Shown: positions 1 through 11,808 of the stretch, in pieces
Layout: each line of letters starts with the position of its first letter
Numbering within the stretch: position 1 is the first letter of the stretch
Assembly: GCA_964017065.1 (NCBI GenBank)
Contig: OZ024783.1
Location: forward strand, 5,277,399-5,341,398
DNA: 64,000 nucleotides
Direction of reading: 5' to 3'
Origin: Haliclona indistincta
Taxonomy: Eukaryota; Porifera; Demospongiae; Haplosclerida; Chalinidae
Notes under the pieces: generated by a model
The model's input: the letters and a program-made list of their open reading frames with translations, nothing else
What the model was told of the DNA's origin: nothing
Database searches by the model: none
Position numbers and translations under genes: made by a program

Positions 1-121
1 CCATTGATCTAGCACTAGCAAAACAGCATTGTTTCCAATAATAATTCGCTTAAAGTTCATATTTAGTTGGAAACAGCGTATCTGAAAACCTTTGGGTGGT
101 TTTTAGTCACTGAAACGGCAC
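1..121. repeat. Left edge of duplicated cassette
   Basis: This stretch is nearly identical to 35055-35175, upstream of the intact ankyrin-Roc-COR-Death gene. It marks the visible start of the left-hand cassette, which probably continues beyond the window. No gene is seen in it. Confidence 0.8.
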
Positions 122-830
122 TAGACCTTTTCGTTTAAGGCGATGGAATGTTGGCGCGTCATAGATGCGTCATAATTAATTGAAATTTTACATCCGTAGT
201 AAGGCTGGGCCTTCGTTTGCAGTGATTTTACATTACGTCAATAGAGAAATGAACTACTTTCAAACTGCGCGGGTTTTGCAAAGCCGCCGAATATTCCTAA
301 ATAAGAGCAATAGAATAAAACTTTCATCTTTCCTGTATACGCTTGCATTTGTTCCGTCGTTCTACTTACAGTGTGGGCCGAGTTCTGAGGTAAGGCAACA
401 TATGACCAAGCCTCGACGCTACATATTACCTAACTACTAGCTAGCACCGACGAAGCTGTGTTGTAGGGTGTTTGTCGTATGGTGGATGTAGGCTTGGTCC
501 AGGAACATCGTCTTCTGTAAGTACAACGGTGTTGTCTGCACTGGTAGCTGCCATTAGTTCCCTGAGATGTGCTACTATAGACCGCTGGAAGTCAGCACAC
601 GCAGTAAGCAGATCAACTAAACAAAAACTAACAGACACTAGGAAGACGAAAGTTCTCTTCTGCTGCTCTTATTCTGGAATATTCGGTTGCGCTACAAAGC
701 CCGCGCAGTTCAAAACTAGCTTATTCTCCATTGATCGTAATGTAAAAGCAGCTTCAGCTTTACTACGGATGTGACGTAAAAATTAATTATTGATAATTGC
801 ATTCTTCTGCGTCTTAAACGAAAAGGTCTA
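122..830. mobile_element. TIR element upstream of the ankyrin-Roc pseudogene
   Basis: The ends are inverted repeats (GACCTTTTCGTTTAAG and its complement CTTAAACGAAAAGGTC), bordered by TA on both sides. A second, inner pair around ACATCCGTAGTAA lies near 190 and near 760. The corresponding position near 35175 in the other cassette has only about 20 unrelated bases, so this is an insertion. Short reading frames inside have no recognisable domain. It is probably a non-autonomous, foldback-like DNA transposon of TA-target type; the family is not identified. Confidence 0.65.
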
Positions 831-1323
831 TTTCCGAATTGAAACTAGGTGGAGACATTTCCGGCCGCATGACCATGCCCACGCACATCGCTAGTTAAAA
901 AAACACTTCGATCGGAACCCCAACCTTCGGTTATCACCCAGAGATTTCATTTCAACAAGAAGAACCAATCCTTGTCAGAGTATGCAAGCACCAGTGTCTT
1001 ACGTTTATAATGCTGGACAGCATGATAATGTAAAAATGATTGTTTTTGGCTAAGCAGATATAAACGTCCACCAAATTCAGAAGCCTGTTCATCAGTGTTT
1101 CTCACAGATGTACTGAACTTAGGTTTCAAGGTTTCTCAGTAAGTTACTGGAGATCGGATTGGGTCATCCACTAAGTTCCGAATGTGGGCGTTTCCTTACA
1201 ATTCACGTGACAGGGGACAACAGGCTAGGCGCACAGGAAACCCCAAAGCGGCACACAACTCAGGGAATTTGATCTAAACCGATCATTTGACTTTAAGAGG
1301 AGAGGACTTCAAATTCAGTGAAA
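831..1323 (+). other. Upstream region of ankyrin-Roc copy 1
   Basis: This is a close copy of 35195-35701, the 5' flank of the intact gene, with scattered small indels. It should hold the promoter and 5' UTR of the ancestral gene. No TATA box stands out and no coding region is seen. Confidence 0.5.
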
Positions 1324-4300
1324 ATGGCTAAAGGAGGACAAGACAAAGAGTGTGTAATCGCGTTTAAGAGCGGGAACAATGTCATGGCGGAGCAGTTACT
1401 TTCTAGCATACCAGAACCAGCTACCATTACGACAACGTTCAAGATGAGTAGTTTATACTCTTATGAGATATCATTGGTCTCTCTGCTCCACCTAGCTGCG
1501 TACTGGGGGTGGAGAAATATCGTTAATACGCTAGTATCTGTGTATAAGTGTGCCGCCAACTGCAAGGACGAGGACGGACGCATTCCACTGCATTATGCCG
1601 CCCTCAATTGACACCTCGAGGTGGTAAAATATTTCATTGTTGAACTAAATTGTGATCCTATGGACAAGAACAATGATGGCGTGACACCACTTCACTATGC
1701 TTGTTACCATGGTTACCTCAACATTGCTCAGTACCTCATCAGAGAGGAACACTGTAACCCATCATGTGAGAACAAGTATGGCTGGACACCACTTCACTAT
1801 GCTTGTCGCTATGATAACCTCAACATTGCCCAGTACATCATCAGAGAAGGACACTGTAACCCATCATGTGAGAACAAGTATGGCAATACACCACTTCACT
1901 ATGCTTGTCGCTATGGTCACCTCAGCATTGCCCAGTACCTCATCAGAGAGGAACACTGTAACCCTTCATGTGAGGACAATGATGGCTGGACACCACTTCA
2001 CAATGCTTGTCGCTATGACCACGCCCACATTGTACAATATCTTTTATCGACTGGTCGAGTGAATCCACTGACTGAGAACAAGTATGGCAAAACTGCATTG
2101 ATCTATGCTAGTGGCAAGTATGACATCATTAAACTATTTGAACGATTCGAAGGGTGCAGGACAGCCTTCCCAGTGCACACTTTCACTAAACTGATACTCA
2201 CAGGAGACAGTGGAGCTGGCAAGACTACCATAACGGAACTCATCATCCGCCTAGCTAGTTCTACAGCTGTAGAGTGTGTTGCTGATGTTCAACGCAGCAG
2301 GGATCTTACCACACCACATCCAGAGTGAGCAGCTGGGCAACTTTGTCGTGTATGACTTTGCTGGACAGCAAGAATACTACTCGAGTCATGATGCCGTGCT
2401 CGAGCAAGTGATGCGAAGGTCAGCAGCCATATTTCTCTGTGTGGTATCCCTGAGTGAGAGCAAGGAGAAGATCTGTGAGTCACTCCACTACTGGCTAAGC
2501 TTTATTGACAATGCTTGCAGCACAGCAGAGGGACGATCGCATGTGGTAATCGTTGGTAGCCACGCCGACCAGGTTACATCGTCAGTGGAGGAAAAGAGCT
2601 CACTGCTGCAGACTATCATAGCTACCAGAAAAGCGAGACGCCAGGAGTATGTGAAGTGCATTGCTATGGACTGTCGCAGAGCCAATAATGATGCTTTGCG
2701 TAGTTTGATCGCCGCACTCATCAACAGCCAGAAAGCCATCACTGCCAGTCAGCCTGTCATCCACTACTATTCTCACATTGTATACGCGTTCCTTCGTACC
2801 AAGCTGGATGTGGTAGGCTGTACACTACACGATCTCGTATCTGCAATCGCTAAGGAAAACGATTCATCCCTCCCCAATGACCAGTTGATTCTTACAGAGA
2901 TCCTCACCACGCTCAGCGATAGAGGTCTCATCCTCTTTATACACCATCCCCACTCCAGCTGGGTCATAGTGAAGACAGAAGCATTGCTAAACGAAATCAA
3001 TGGAACACTGTTTGCCCCTGATCACTTCAAGGAGCATCGTGATCTTGCCAGCAACACTGGCATAGTACCCGTCTCTAACCTTCACAAAGTGTTTCCCAAC
3101 TACAACTCAGAAATGATCGTCGGATTTCTAACATCATTGGAATTTTGTCGACCAGTGGACCCATCAGTGCTGCAGTATACTAACCTCCAGACCACACTCT
3201 CTCACTCCACAGCTGATCTTCTCTTCTTCCCTGGTCTCATTCAGTCAGAGCGACCAGACAGCCTCGTCCAGCAGTTTGGAGCACTGGAGTTTGGTTGGTG
3301 TTTGAAGTGTATGGATCCACACGAGTTCTTGAGCTCTCGTTTTCTTCATATTCTCTTACTTTCTGTTGCCTATGAGTTCCCTTTAGCCAGTCGATTTAAC
3401 CCTCGCTCAGCTATCAGTTGTCTCCAGCGCAAGTGTACAACAACCGATGTGTGATGGTGGCTATGTCGTACACCAGTACAGTAGAGTATGCCAGGATCCG
3501 TGGTTCTCTTATAGCACTAATCCGTCACCTCCTACACACGCATTCTCCAGCTCCAGAAATATGTGAGTTCCTCATCTCTCCCAACCTTGTCCGCCAGTAC
3601 CCCATTGATATCATCCCTGATACTGACCTGTTCGACATGTGTGATGTTGCTCGATCCATTCTATTTCGCGATCCAGTTGTTCTCAGCCATGGAGATGGGT
3701 GTGGTCATCTTGAAACACAATCACTTTCCTTTGAGCCTTATCACCTCCTTGCTCCTTCTTACGTCTCTCAACTGTTCAATCCTAGCATGGCTGACCAGCC
3801 AGTTCCTGGTCCTCTCCTCCAGGAGGTAAGGGATTTCTGTTGTCAACTCAAAGGGTCACTGAAAATCAGTGAATTAAGAAATCATCTGGACAAGCTGAGT
3901 CTATTCGCTGGCAGCAATCCTCTGGTGAGTAGTGTGTCTGTGCTGTAGCATATTAATATTTCTCTGGTGTGTACAGGAGGTAGCTGGGTTGAAGGAGGAC
4001 GACCTACCTAGTGAGGACATTGCTGCTGTATCTTTCAGCAAATGTGAGTTAGTGAGTGTTAGTCACTGTCCACATAGTGAAGTGATGGCATTGTTTTCTA
4101 CGTGTAATACAGGTGGTCCTGATCTCTCAGTGAAGCATCTTCTCACAGCATGTAAGAGTGTTACTGACTGGTACACACTTGGTATACACCTGGACCTCAC
4201 TCCAAGCCAGCTGAATGACATTCATGTGACCTATCATGCTCATGGAGTAGAAAGACTTAAGTCTCAGATGTTTGATGTTTGGTTAAAGAGCTCTCCTGAT

Positions 4301-4450
4301 GCATCTTGGACTGACCTGATCACAGCTTTGAGGGCCATTGATGAGAACACCATTGCCAGTGAGATCCAACATGACAATACAGTACATGCGACACCAAGCC
4401 ATCTGACATCACAACATTCTGTTACGAATATCATTAAAATGTTGGTATAG
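1324..4450 (+). pseudogene. Broken ankyrin-Roc-COR-Death gene (copy 1)
   Basis: This is a duplicate of the intact gene at 35702-38931, with the same two-exon layout and at least four lesions. A GGA-to-TGA nonsense change follows PLHYAALN near 1609. A net 5-bp deletion near 2300 shifts the frame just before the Roc DFAGQ motif. A 67-bp deletion near 3437 in the COR region shifts it again. The terminal stop is lost, so the last frame runs on to 4450. One ankyrin unit of about 33 residues present in the intact copy is also missing. The intron border (GTGAGT near 3925, TGTGTACAG before GAGGTAGCTGGG) is kept. The P-loop GDSGAGKTT and the Death-like C-terminus remain readable, so loss of function is recent. 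A shorter N-terminal ankyrin peptide could still be made. Confidence 0.88.
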
Positions 4451-4531
4451 TGCATTATAAATCTTATTACATTCAGTACTCTCATGCAATGAACTTCTGT
4501 GAACTTAGTAAAAAAAATTGATAATCATTAT

Positions 4532-5924
4532 TATGCCTCGGTGGGCGGAGCCACGAGGCATACAGTAGTTCGTCGGTTTGTCATTCATTCATTCATTCAT
4601 TCATTCATTCATTCATTCATTATGCCTCGGTGGGCGGAGCCACGAGGCATACTGTAATCGCGTTGTCTGTCGTTCTGTCTGTCTGTCTGTTACACCATTT
4701 TTGCGGCGCACGCTGGAAGGTAAGCTCTGAAACTTGCAATGCAGGTAGAACTCGATATTATCTCGGTTGTGAACTAGCGAAAGTTCCATGCAAAGCTTTG
4801 TTCTAGAGTTATGGCGCTGTTTGCTTACTTTGTTTACCGTTGCTGGCTATCTGGACTTCTCCAAAGGCAAAGCTGTCCACAGTTGACTGGCTGGAAGCTG
4901 ATAGGTTAGACTTTTACTACAGGATAACAGCGCAGGTCCAGAGAAATCGTGTAAGCAAGCTATGGACGCTATCTCGCTCGTGGTATGCGTGTGCTGTAAT
5001 GAACATTGTAGACACGCCCAGTTGAATTGTGGTCAGCACTGATTGGCTTCTGATTGCATAACTAAAGCACTGCATTGTGATTGCTGTACAGAAATTCTGT
5101 ATGCATGCATCTGCGCAGTTGCTGTGTTTGTGGAATGGTGGATAGTTGTTTGTGTATGTTTTTATAAGTTGTCAGCCACTAACATAGTGTTCAACTAGCA
5201 ACAGCAGACTTTCATAACTGCTTGTGTATTTCAGTTCAGCGTATTTAGTCAGACAGGCATGTATGCATAACATTCCACCGAGGCATAAGCACCTTCGGTG
5301 CCTAGTTCATTCTGTCCGCAGGCAGAACTCCGCGTCGGCTGAAAACTAAGCGCTGATACTTGCAATACATGTTCAACTCGGTGTTGCCTCGGAACTGAAT
5401 TGATAGACTTTTGGTTTCAAAGCTTCGTTACCTTGAATAGCATTGCTGGACTCGCTCAGCATTGTGGGACTTCGCTGAAGATAAAGCTGTCTACTATAGT
5501 CTTCTTCACAGCTTGTAAGACAATTCTTTACTCAAGGTAGTACAGTGAGTGCTGAGAAATCAATCGTGCTATCGCTAAGCAGCGCCAGCTCCAGCAAGCT
5601 AGCAACCAGCGCTCACGTGCTGTGTTGATTATAGGCACGCCCAACTGAATTCCATGTGGTTAGCACTGCTAGGCTTCTGATTGCATAGTTGCAACCCACT
5701 AGCTTATTCTGCAAACAGTGCTGTATTGCAGCTTGTTGCAACGCTCTTCAGCTTTAATTTCATCATACAGGAATTGCATTGCATAACTATTATACTGCAT
5801 TGTGATTGCTGTACAGCAAGGTATAACAGCTGCAGTTTGTTGCTGTGTATGTTTTAGTTCAGCGTATTTTTGTTATAACTTTTAGTTTTATGACTGCACC
5901 GAGGCATCAGCACCTTGGTGCTTT
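4532..5924. mobile_element. Tandem GCCTCGG-hairpin element with (ATTC)n
   Basis: It is absent from the paralogous site near 39085 and is flanked by CATTAT on both sides (4526-4531, 5925-5930). The left end is a self-complementary hairpin (GCCTCGGTGG-CGG-CCACGAGGC type) that occurs twice, at about 4534 and 4622, separated by an (ATTC)n run. The right end has ACCGAGGCAT next to GCACCTTGGTGC. The body is two diverged tandem units, about 4660-5290 and 5305-5924; each starts after a TCTGTC run and shares the order CTGA-AACT, TTGCAAT, CTCGG. No transposase is seen. The internal order of motifs resembles the foldback at 49856-50730. Confidence 0.7.
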
Positions 5925-6957
5925 CATTATTTTCATGGATCCGTCTTCAATCATATGAATAACAAGTATTAAAAAACATTTTAACAAAAGTTGCAAGATC
6001 TAGAAGCAGTTTATATTTACTGTGTGCGAATGTGTGAGAATTGGTTGAAAATTGAGAATAAGCTAACATAGCTTATAATCTAGAAACAGTAGATTGACCA
6101 GACATACTATAGTTGCATTACATAACACGTCTGATGATGTCACTAAGCTTAAGGTAGTGGTAGATTCCTCCAGCTCTGGTGGGTGTGGTTAACCCCTCGG
6201 CCCTGGTGTGTGTTACTCTAGCTACTCTCGTCAGCCAGCACTCTCTTCATTAAGGTCTCAAGCTGGCTCATAACAACACGTACCACTCTATCTATGATAC
6301 TGCGCCATGCTCTCTCCTCTGCTAACTTGTTCAGCAGCTGTCTGTTGTCAGCCCTATTTTCTGCCGCTCCTTCTTCGAGTACTGCCATAGTCTCCACCCC
6401 ATCTCCTCTCACTCACTTCTGACCACACCTTTTTCCTCTCTCTCGGCTACATCATTGTCAGTCACTATAGCTAGTCCAGTGTGTTAAGCTAGCTATCTCA
6501 TTAGAACCTGCTCTGCCACATCATCTGAAACCATCCACAAAACAAGAAGATGAAGAATAAAAACCACTCCCACCTGTACCGGCAAAAAGTATGCAAGTTC
6601 TATTTTTGAGTGACAAGGCCAACGCTAATTTCAGCCTAAAAGGAAGGCACAGCCTGATTTGTTCAGTATTATGTGCAGTTTTTTCAAGTGCCCAATCTGG
6701 GGAGCTATACGTACACTGCACACGTGCACATGCACTGTAGCACAAGTGATCTTGAAATGGTTCCAAGAACTACACAAGCTTGAAGCCTATAAGCATGCAT
6801 AGTACACTGAAATTTATATGCAGTACAATTATAGAATAATGTATTTGTTGGCAGACTGGGCTAGTAAACAACCACTATCTACAAGAGAGACAACTATTTA
6901 ACATTATCTCTGTAACAAGGTACTGCAGAAATCCTCTACTCCCTGTTATGGTCAGAA
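5925..6957. other. Intergenic, shared with 39085-40160
   Basis: This spacer between the ankyrin-Roc copy and the truncated fibrinogen gene is conserved between the two cassettes with indels. No gene, RNA or promoter signal is recognised. Short reading frames here are not kept in the other copy. Confidence 0.5.
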
Positions 6958-7070
6958 TAGCCTCGTACCCAGGCTCTCTGGCGAAGATTTAATTATGCGT
7001 GGGTGTTGAAATGCGTGGGTGGTATTTTAACACCCACGCATAATTATATCTCCGCAAGAGAGCCTAGGTT
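6958..7070. mobile_element. Small hairpin MITE
   Basis: Arms of about 45 bases (left AGCCTCGTACCCAGGCTCT, then ATGCGTGGGTGTT; right AACACCCACGCATAAT, then AGAGCCTAGG) can pair almost end to end. It interrupts the conserved sequence CCTGTTATGG/TTCAGAACC found upstream of every fibrinogen-related gene here. A fuller copy is at 40160-40282, and a one-ended fragment lies near 42978. Confidence 0.7.
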
Positions 7071-7144
7071 CAGAACCATTATAATTGAGACTGTATGCAA
7101 TTCAGGACCAGGATTAATAGTCCCGTGAGACTGATCTAGGAAAG

Positions 7145-7606
7145 ATGAATATTTCTTACTTGTTACTTCTCAGCTACTTGCTACAGTGCAGTGGTGCATT
7201 TACTCCTATTGTCTATGATGCATCGTCCCATTCCATGCAGTGTGGTGATAGTGATCCTCTACAAGATGTTCAAGTGATGGATATTATCAAAACGATACAG
7301 CAAGAGATAGCTCCTCCAGGATGCAACCATGATAACTTGCCCCGGTCATGTCGTGACATTCTTCGCTGCAGCAAATCTGCTTCTTCAGGCTATTACCAGA
7401 TCCAGGCTGCCAATGGTTCAGAAATGCAGGTCTACTGTGACATGGAGGGGACCAACTGTGGAGGAGAGGGAGGCTGGACGAGAGTAGCCTATCTCAACGT
7501 GACTGACCCTCCAGTTTGTGTCCTGATGGACTGCATCCTCCAAACACAGATAATCACGTCTAGTTATTTACAACGTCAATTACTGCGTCCTCCTTCAAGC
7601 CGCTGA
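7145..7606 (+). pseudogene. Truncated fibrinogen-related gene (F1)
   Basis: Residues 1-119 match the intact 314-residue gene at 16281: a signal peptide, then SGYYQIQAANGS, VYCDMEG and GGWTRVAYL of the fibrinogen-like N-terminal subdomain. The frame then leaves the family within the DPSSLCP segment (here DPPVCVLMD) and runs into unrelated sequence to a stop at 7606. The C-terminal two thirds are missing. The F4 copy at 40358 is truncated at the same place, so the break predates duplication of the cassette. A short secreted peptide is possible; remnant is more likely. Confidence 0.8.
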
Positions 7607-8544
7607 TGTAGGGATACATGGGACTTTTCCATTTGCAAGCATTATTCCATCTTGTTCCTTTACTTTTGCAAGCATCTTGTTCCTTTCCTTTTTCAAGAGT
7701 CATCCCTACACTTTTCAGTTTTTTATTATTTTTATTAAAGCTTTTTTACTTTACTTGTTACTTTTTGATCACTATCAGTTTGAACTTACTTAATTAGTTG
7801 TATCTTATTTCATTTTTACAACTCTGTGAGCAGCTGTCTGGCAGATGTGAACGTGCACAGCCTCTTGAGAGTAAAGAGTGTGGTTTAAATGTTAAATATC
7901 AATGAAAGGTTTAAAATAGTTAAAGAATTTGTGGACGTAGACAGCAAAATATCCAGTCCAGGTATGCCTTGACAACATGATACTTGCTAGTACTGTAATG
8001 GATGAAGAAGAGAGTGACACTGACAACTCATGATGCTGCAAGCCTAAATAGTAGGAGCAGGCCTATCTTGTTGATGTCAATATCACACTCACAGAGGCTT
8101 CTAGTCCTTTAGCAGAAAGCAGAAATTCCTGCAGTTTGAACAGCAGAGATCAGTAGTGCAATATGAGCTACTACTATAATGAACATTCCCTACTTCCTAC
8201 TTATAGATGTCTCAACTTTTGAAACTATAGGATTAATTGATTTACGCACCGTTGCAATGATGTTGTAAAAGTAAATGCTATCAGTATTATGCTATTTTAA
8301 TAATAATTATTTTAATGAGTTGTTCGGGTCATCGCATGTGTATTATGGTGAATGTTGTTGACAATTTTGCCTTAATATATACAGTGTAGTGTGACAGAGG
8401 TGAACATTTATGCATGAATGAGCACAATTATTGTGTGAGTGTCAGTCCGCGGGAAAGCTGAGGCTTAGCAGCATGTAACTAGATTGAAACTTGACAATAA
8501 AATAATAATGATTAAACATCCGATGATACTATATACTACCTCAC
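7607..8544. other. Spacer after truncated fibrinogen gene
   Basis: It begins with a motif (GATGTAGGGAT...CTTGTTCCTT) that recurs after F4 at 40810 and, in related form, in the foldback arms near 25300. The rest matches 23930-24330/25446-25830 and 40930-41077/42938-43540, which lets insertions in those copies be mapped. No gene is seen. Confidence 0.5.
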
Positions 8545-9150
8545 GTGAGATGTGCTTCTGGGACCATCCAGATCAAAGATGAAAAATAATAAAGTGGAAG
8601 ATACGAACAAGAATCAGGAGAAGACTATAAGACCAATAATAATGACACCTGGAGCAGCAATACACATCAGTGGCGTATCTAGCATGGTGCTTTTCATGCT
8701 CGAGCACCCCCCTGCAAACCCCTGTACCCGAACATTCGTGTACTGCTCAGCATTTTGTGCACACTTCCTGTCACAACATGTTCAGCCGAGAGATCGTTCA
8801 GTGGGCTAAAACGAACAAAAACTACGTTGCGTTCGTCGATGTCCGGTGCTCGTTTGTCTGAGCTTAGTTTTCTTGCTGTCCACCGCGATTTAGCTCTAGA
8901 TATCCCCAAGGCGATCGACGAATTTGCCCGTCGACATCCAAGAAGATTGGAGCTCCGTGACATGCTAATAGACTAGTAGTTATTAATTATTAATTGTAGG
9001 TGTGTCTAGTTATAAATCTATTAAATGGGTGTGGTTATCAATGAATTTTAAATGAGCTCCCCCCTGACCCAAATCCTAGATACGCCACTGCACATTGTAT
9101 ATATATGTGTGTTGTCTTAGCGTTGTATGCTCTTGACATAAAGTCAGTTT
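8545..9150 (+). pseudogene. Decayed membrane-family exon, split by hAT insertion
   Basis: Bases 8552-8667 read as a degenerate version of exon 3 of the polytopic membrane genes: LLGPS, a Lys-rich linker, MTPGAAI. The similarity resumes after the hAT element, near 9096-9150. Equivalent remnants at 25838-25975 and 43530-43690 lack the insertion. It sits about 0.6 kb upstream of the intact membrane gene A, as does its equivalent upstream of gene E. This suggests an ancestral tandem pair whose first member decayed. Confidence 0.55.
8668..9090 (+). mobile_element. hAT transposon remnant
   Basis: The terminal inverted repeats are CAGTGGCGTATCTAG and CTAGATACGCCACTG. The frame at 8770-8976 encodes the C-terminal hAT dimerisation segment (motifs TCSAERSFSGLKRTK, LRSSM, RLSELSFLAVHRD, then DEFARRHPRR), followed by a stop. 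The rest of the transposase is missing, so this is an internally deleted, non-autonomous copy. CACAT flanks both sides (8663-8667, 9091-9095), shorter than the 8-bp duplication usual for hAT. Empty sites are visible at 25915 and 43635. Confidence 0.85.
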
Positions 9151-9781
9151 GACTGCACTCAGGCTACTAACAAAATAGTTTCCAGATGAGCAAGCACAGC
9201 AAACTGAGACTAGTTTCTCACAAGAAAATCCTTAGAACTGACCAGGAAGTGACATCAATTTTATGAACATAGTTGTCCCAACATACTAGAAACATGACTT
9301 TTCAGTTCTTACACTCAGATTCTTCTTACAAAAATATTATTCAGACTTTTCAGTACAGATAGGATTTTTTACTTCTAACTGAGGTAAATTACTAATTCAG
9401 TAAAATTGCTCACAAAAATTATCGAGGTGATGAATAACACAACACAATCTGATCTTATCTCAATCTCAGCTACAATCTTGCAGCTAGACGCTATAGTCTC
9501 ACTACAATTACGCACAGTAGACCACTAAGTAAACATCCTATCTGCTACTACTACTACTCATAATTATTACTCAATTCTACTGACACTGCTTATCTTATCA
9601 TGCGTGACAAACACTTTAATCACTATAATTATTGCTGACGCTATTTTTAAAATTCATAACTCTAGTTGCTTAGCTTGGGACCAAACATAACCATAATCAG
9701 TAGCTGAAGATCGAGTTGCTCAGTGCAAAACAACGGGTACGTACATGTAGCTGTGAAGACGTGCAGATCTCATACGCAGCT

Positions 9782-11808
9782 ATGGTGGGGAAAAAAGATG
9801 TATGTTGCTGGACGCTATGGTCGGTCTTCTTAGCTCTGCCGGCGCTGCTGTCGTTTTCAGCCATCGTTGTTTTGGGTAAGAGCTTAGCTGTATAAAGATG
9901 GGCGTGGCTCGCTATACTTAGTCTTATACAGGGGCCCTAGGAATCAACAACGCTAAGATTGACAATGATGAGCGCTACATAAGCGCCTACTGCAGCGACG
10001 AGGATGATTCTGAGCACGTGTGGCAGTACTGGTTGGCGGGATCTTCAGCCGCAGTCATTCCGTTCTGGTTGTTTGGATCACTTTCAGTGGTGTTAGGAGG
10101 CCTCCTCCTGGGACCAAGCATCGACAGGTAGATCAGATAAACTGGTTGTATGAAAATTTTACTCCTGTTTGACATGCCCAGTTAGTAACTTTTTGCTATT
10201 GATTACCACAGTGACTTCTCTAAAGGTACTGAGCTGGATAACATGAAGCATGGGAGTGACAGTAAGAGCAAGAAACAGAAGAAGATAAAGCCTTTACAAA
10301 AAATGACGCCAGGAGCAGGGATAAATGTGTTTATCACCATGGCATTGGTCTCAATCATCCTACTTTTATGTAAGTCACAACCAAAAATACCCAAAATGCA
10401 AATGTGAGGTTCTTTCTTTTTCCTAGTGATATGGTGTGTTGCAATCGCCTACAACAATGCTCGTACTCCCAATAAAACTGCTGAATTATACATTCTAGTA
10501 GATATTCTTCTTGGTATTCTCACACCATTGTTACTTATCGTGGCTGGCGGTACAGGATCTGTTTTCATAATGTACATCACTAGAGGACACATTGATCCCC
10601 GTGACATCATCGCTAAATTGTTAGGTATTAAGTTGGAGGAACATGATGAAGGTGCATGTGAATGCTGGATCATCCACGATGAATTCCATTTCAAGTTAAG
10701 AGACCATGACACTGATACAATATCAAAAGTAGCTAAAAACAAGGGGATTACCTTTGGTGATTCAATCAGCACCAGCTGCTCTACATGGGTACTCGCGGCC
10801 ATAGTCTCCATCAGTTTCTTACTGAGTATGTCGTACTTCATAGATCGGACTGTCATCACATCACAAACTCTTCAAGACTGGCCTGACCGCAGTGTTGCCG
10901 AAGTCGACTGTTTTCTGTCAAACTCATTTCTTTACATCAGCCCAATAGAACAGGTATCTACAGATCGGCTAAACAACTGTACAGTGTTTTTTGAGCAGTG
11001 CCAGAGCAACTGTTCTGCTGATAACTTCCAAAGCTGTGCTCAGGAATGTGCTACCTGTCTCACCCTGTGTACCAATACTCTACGCTCTGAACTTGAAGTG
11101 GTGAGGGTGTGTGACCCTCCTCCAGTAAATGATGATGGTCCCTCATGTCCTGTCAGTAATGCAGCTTGCATCACTGCTGCTACCACTGTTGCTCCTCAAA
11201 GCAATACCACATCATGTCCAACAGCACAAGGAACACAAGGTTCAGGAGAGGTTGGTGCCGAAATAGCTCCAATCATTGTCACCAACAACACTCAGCGACT
11301 CGAGAGATGTGCTGGTCTTCTTGATACCTGCAGTATGCTAGTGTCCATGTGTACTGCTCCTAACTGCACTGAACTACAGCAATGCAACGACTTGCTACGG
11401 GAGTGTTGCAAACCACCATTCATTGTCTGCTTCAGCTTCCTGCAGATTGGTAGCTCTGCCAATGCACTACAAGTTTTTGCCGAGTCCTACGCTCTATTCA
11501 TGTTTGCCGTCAGCTTATTCGGTATCATATTTGGTGCAGTGCGTATTTTGCTGCACATCAAGGAAACCAGGTTGTGGGGAGTGGGGTTTGTCATAGCAGC
11601 AGTTCTTCTCATAATAATAGGGGCACCTGTCCTTATTTTTTCTGGTATTTTCTTCAGAGAGAACTTTATCAAGCTGTTGCAGTTTGCACTAGGTCCAGTT
11701 TATATATTCTTGATCGGACTCCTTTTTCTTTTTGCTTACTTTGAACATCAGGGAAACTCTCCAGAGGAAGCTACGATGTCTGATAAGACACAGTCTACAA
11801 AAGTGTAA
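9782..11808 (+). CDS. Eight-pass Cys-rich membrane protein A
   Basis: I do not recognise the family. Four exons join in frame (9782-9875, 9932-10127, 10212-10369, 10427-11808; phases 1, 2, 1) to give 609 residues. Hydrophobic segments lie near residues 9-31, 70-92, 136-158, 173-200, 268-288, 503-527, 532-559 and 566-588. Between the fifth and sixth is a loop of about 210 residues rich in Cys and N-glycosylation sequons (NCT, NCS, NTT), probably extracellular. After the fourth segment comes RGHIDPRDIIAKLLG and a short acidic stretch that differs between paralogs. The ATG at 9782 is chosen because the same position opens genes D and E. An AATAAA near 12139 is a plausible polyadenylation signal. 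Intact paralogs are B, D and E; the role is unknown. Confidence 0.85.

Noticed and set aside
472..774. 100-codon frame in the 122-830 element
   Set aside because: No recognisable domain, and the opposite strand is equally open; not supported as a transposase.
1697..2062. Second frame through the ankyrin repeats
   Set aside because: An overlapping frame created by the repeat periodicity; also at 36075-36542.
4534..4660. CRISPR-like repeat (GCCTCGGTGG unit twice with spacer)
   Set aside because: Only two units, the spacer is an (ATTC)n run, and the genome is eukaryotic.
10449..10859. Minus-strand frames inside the membrane genes
   Set aside because: Antisense shadows of the exon 4 coding frame, recurring identically in A, B, D and E.
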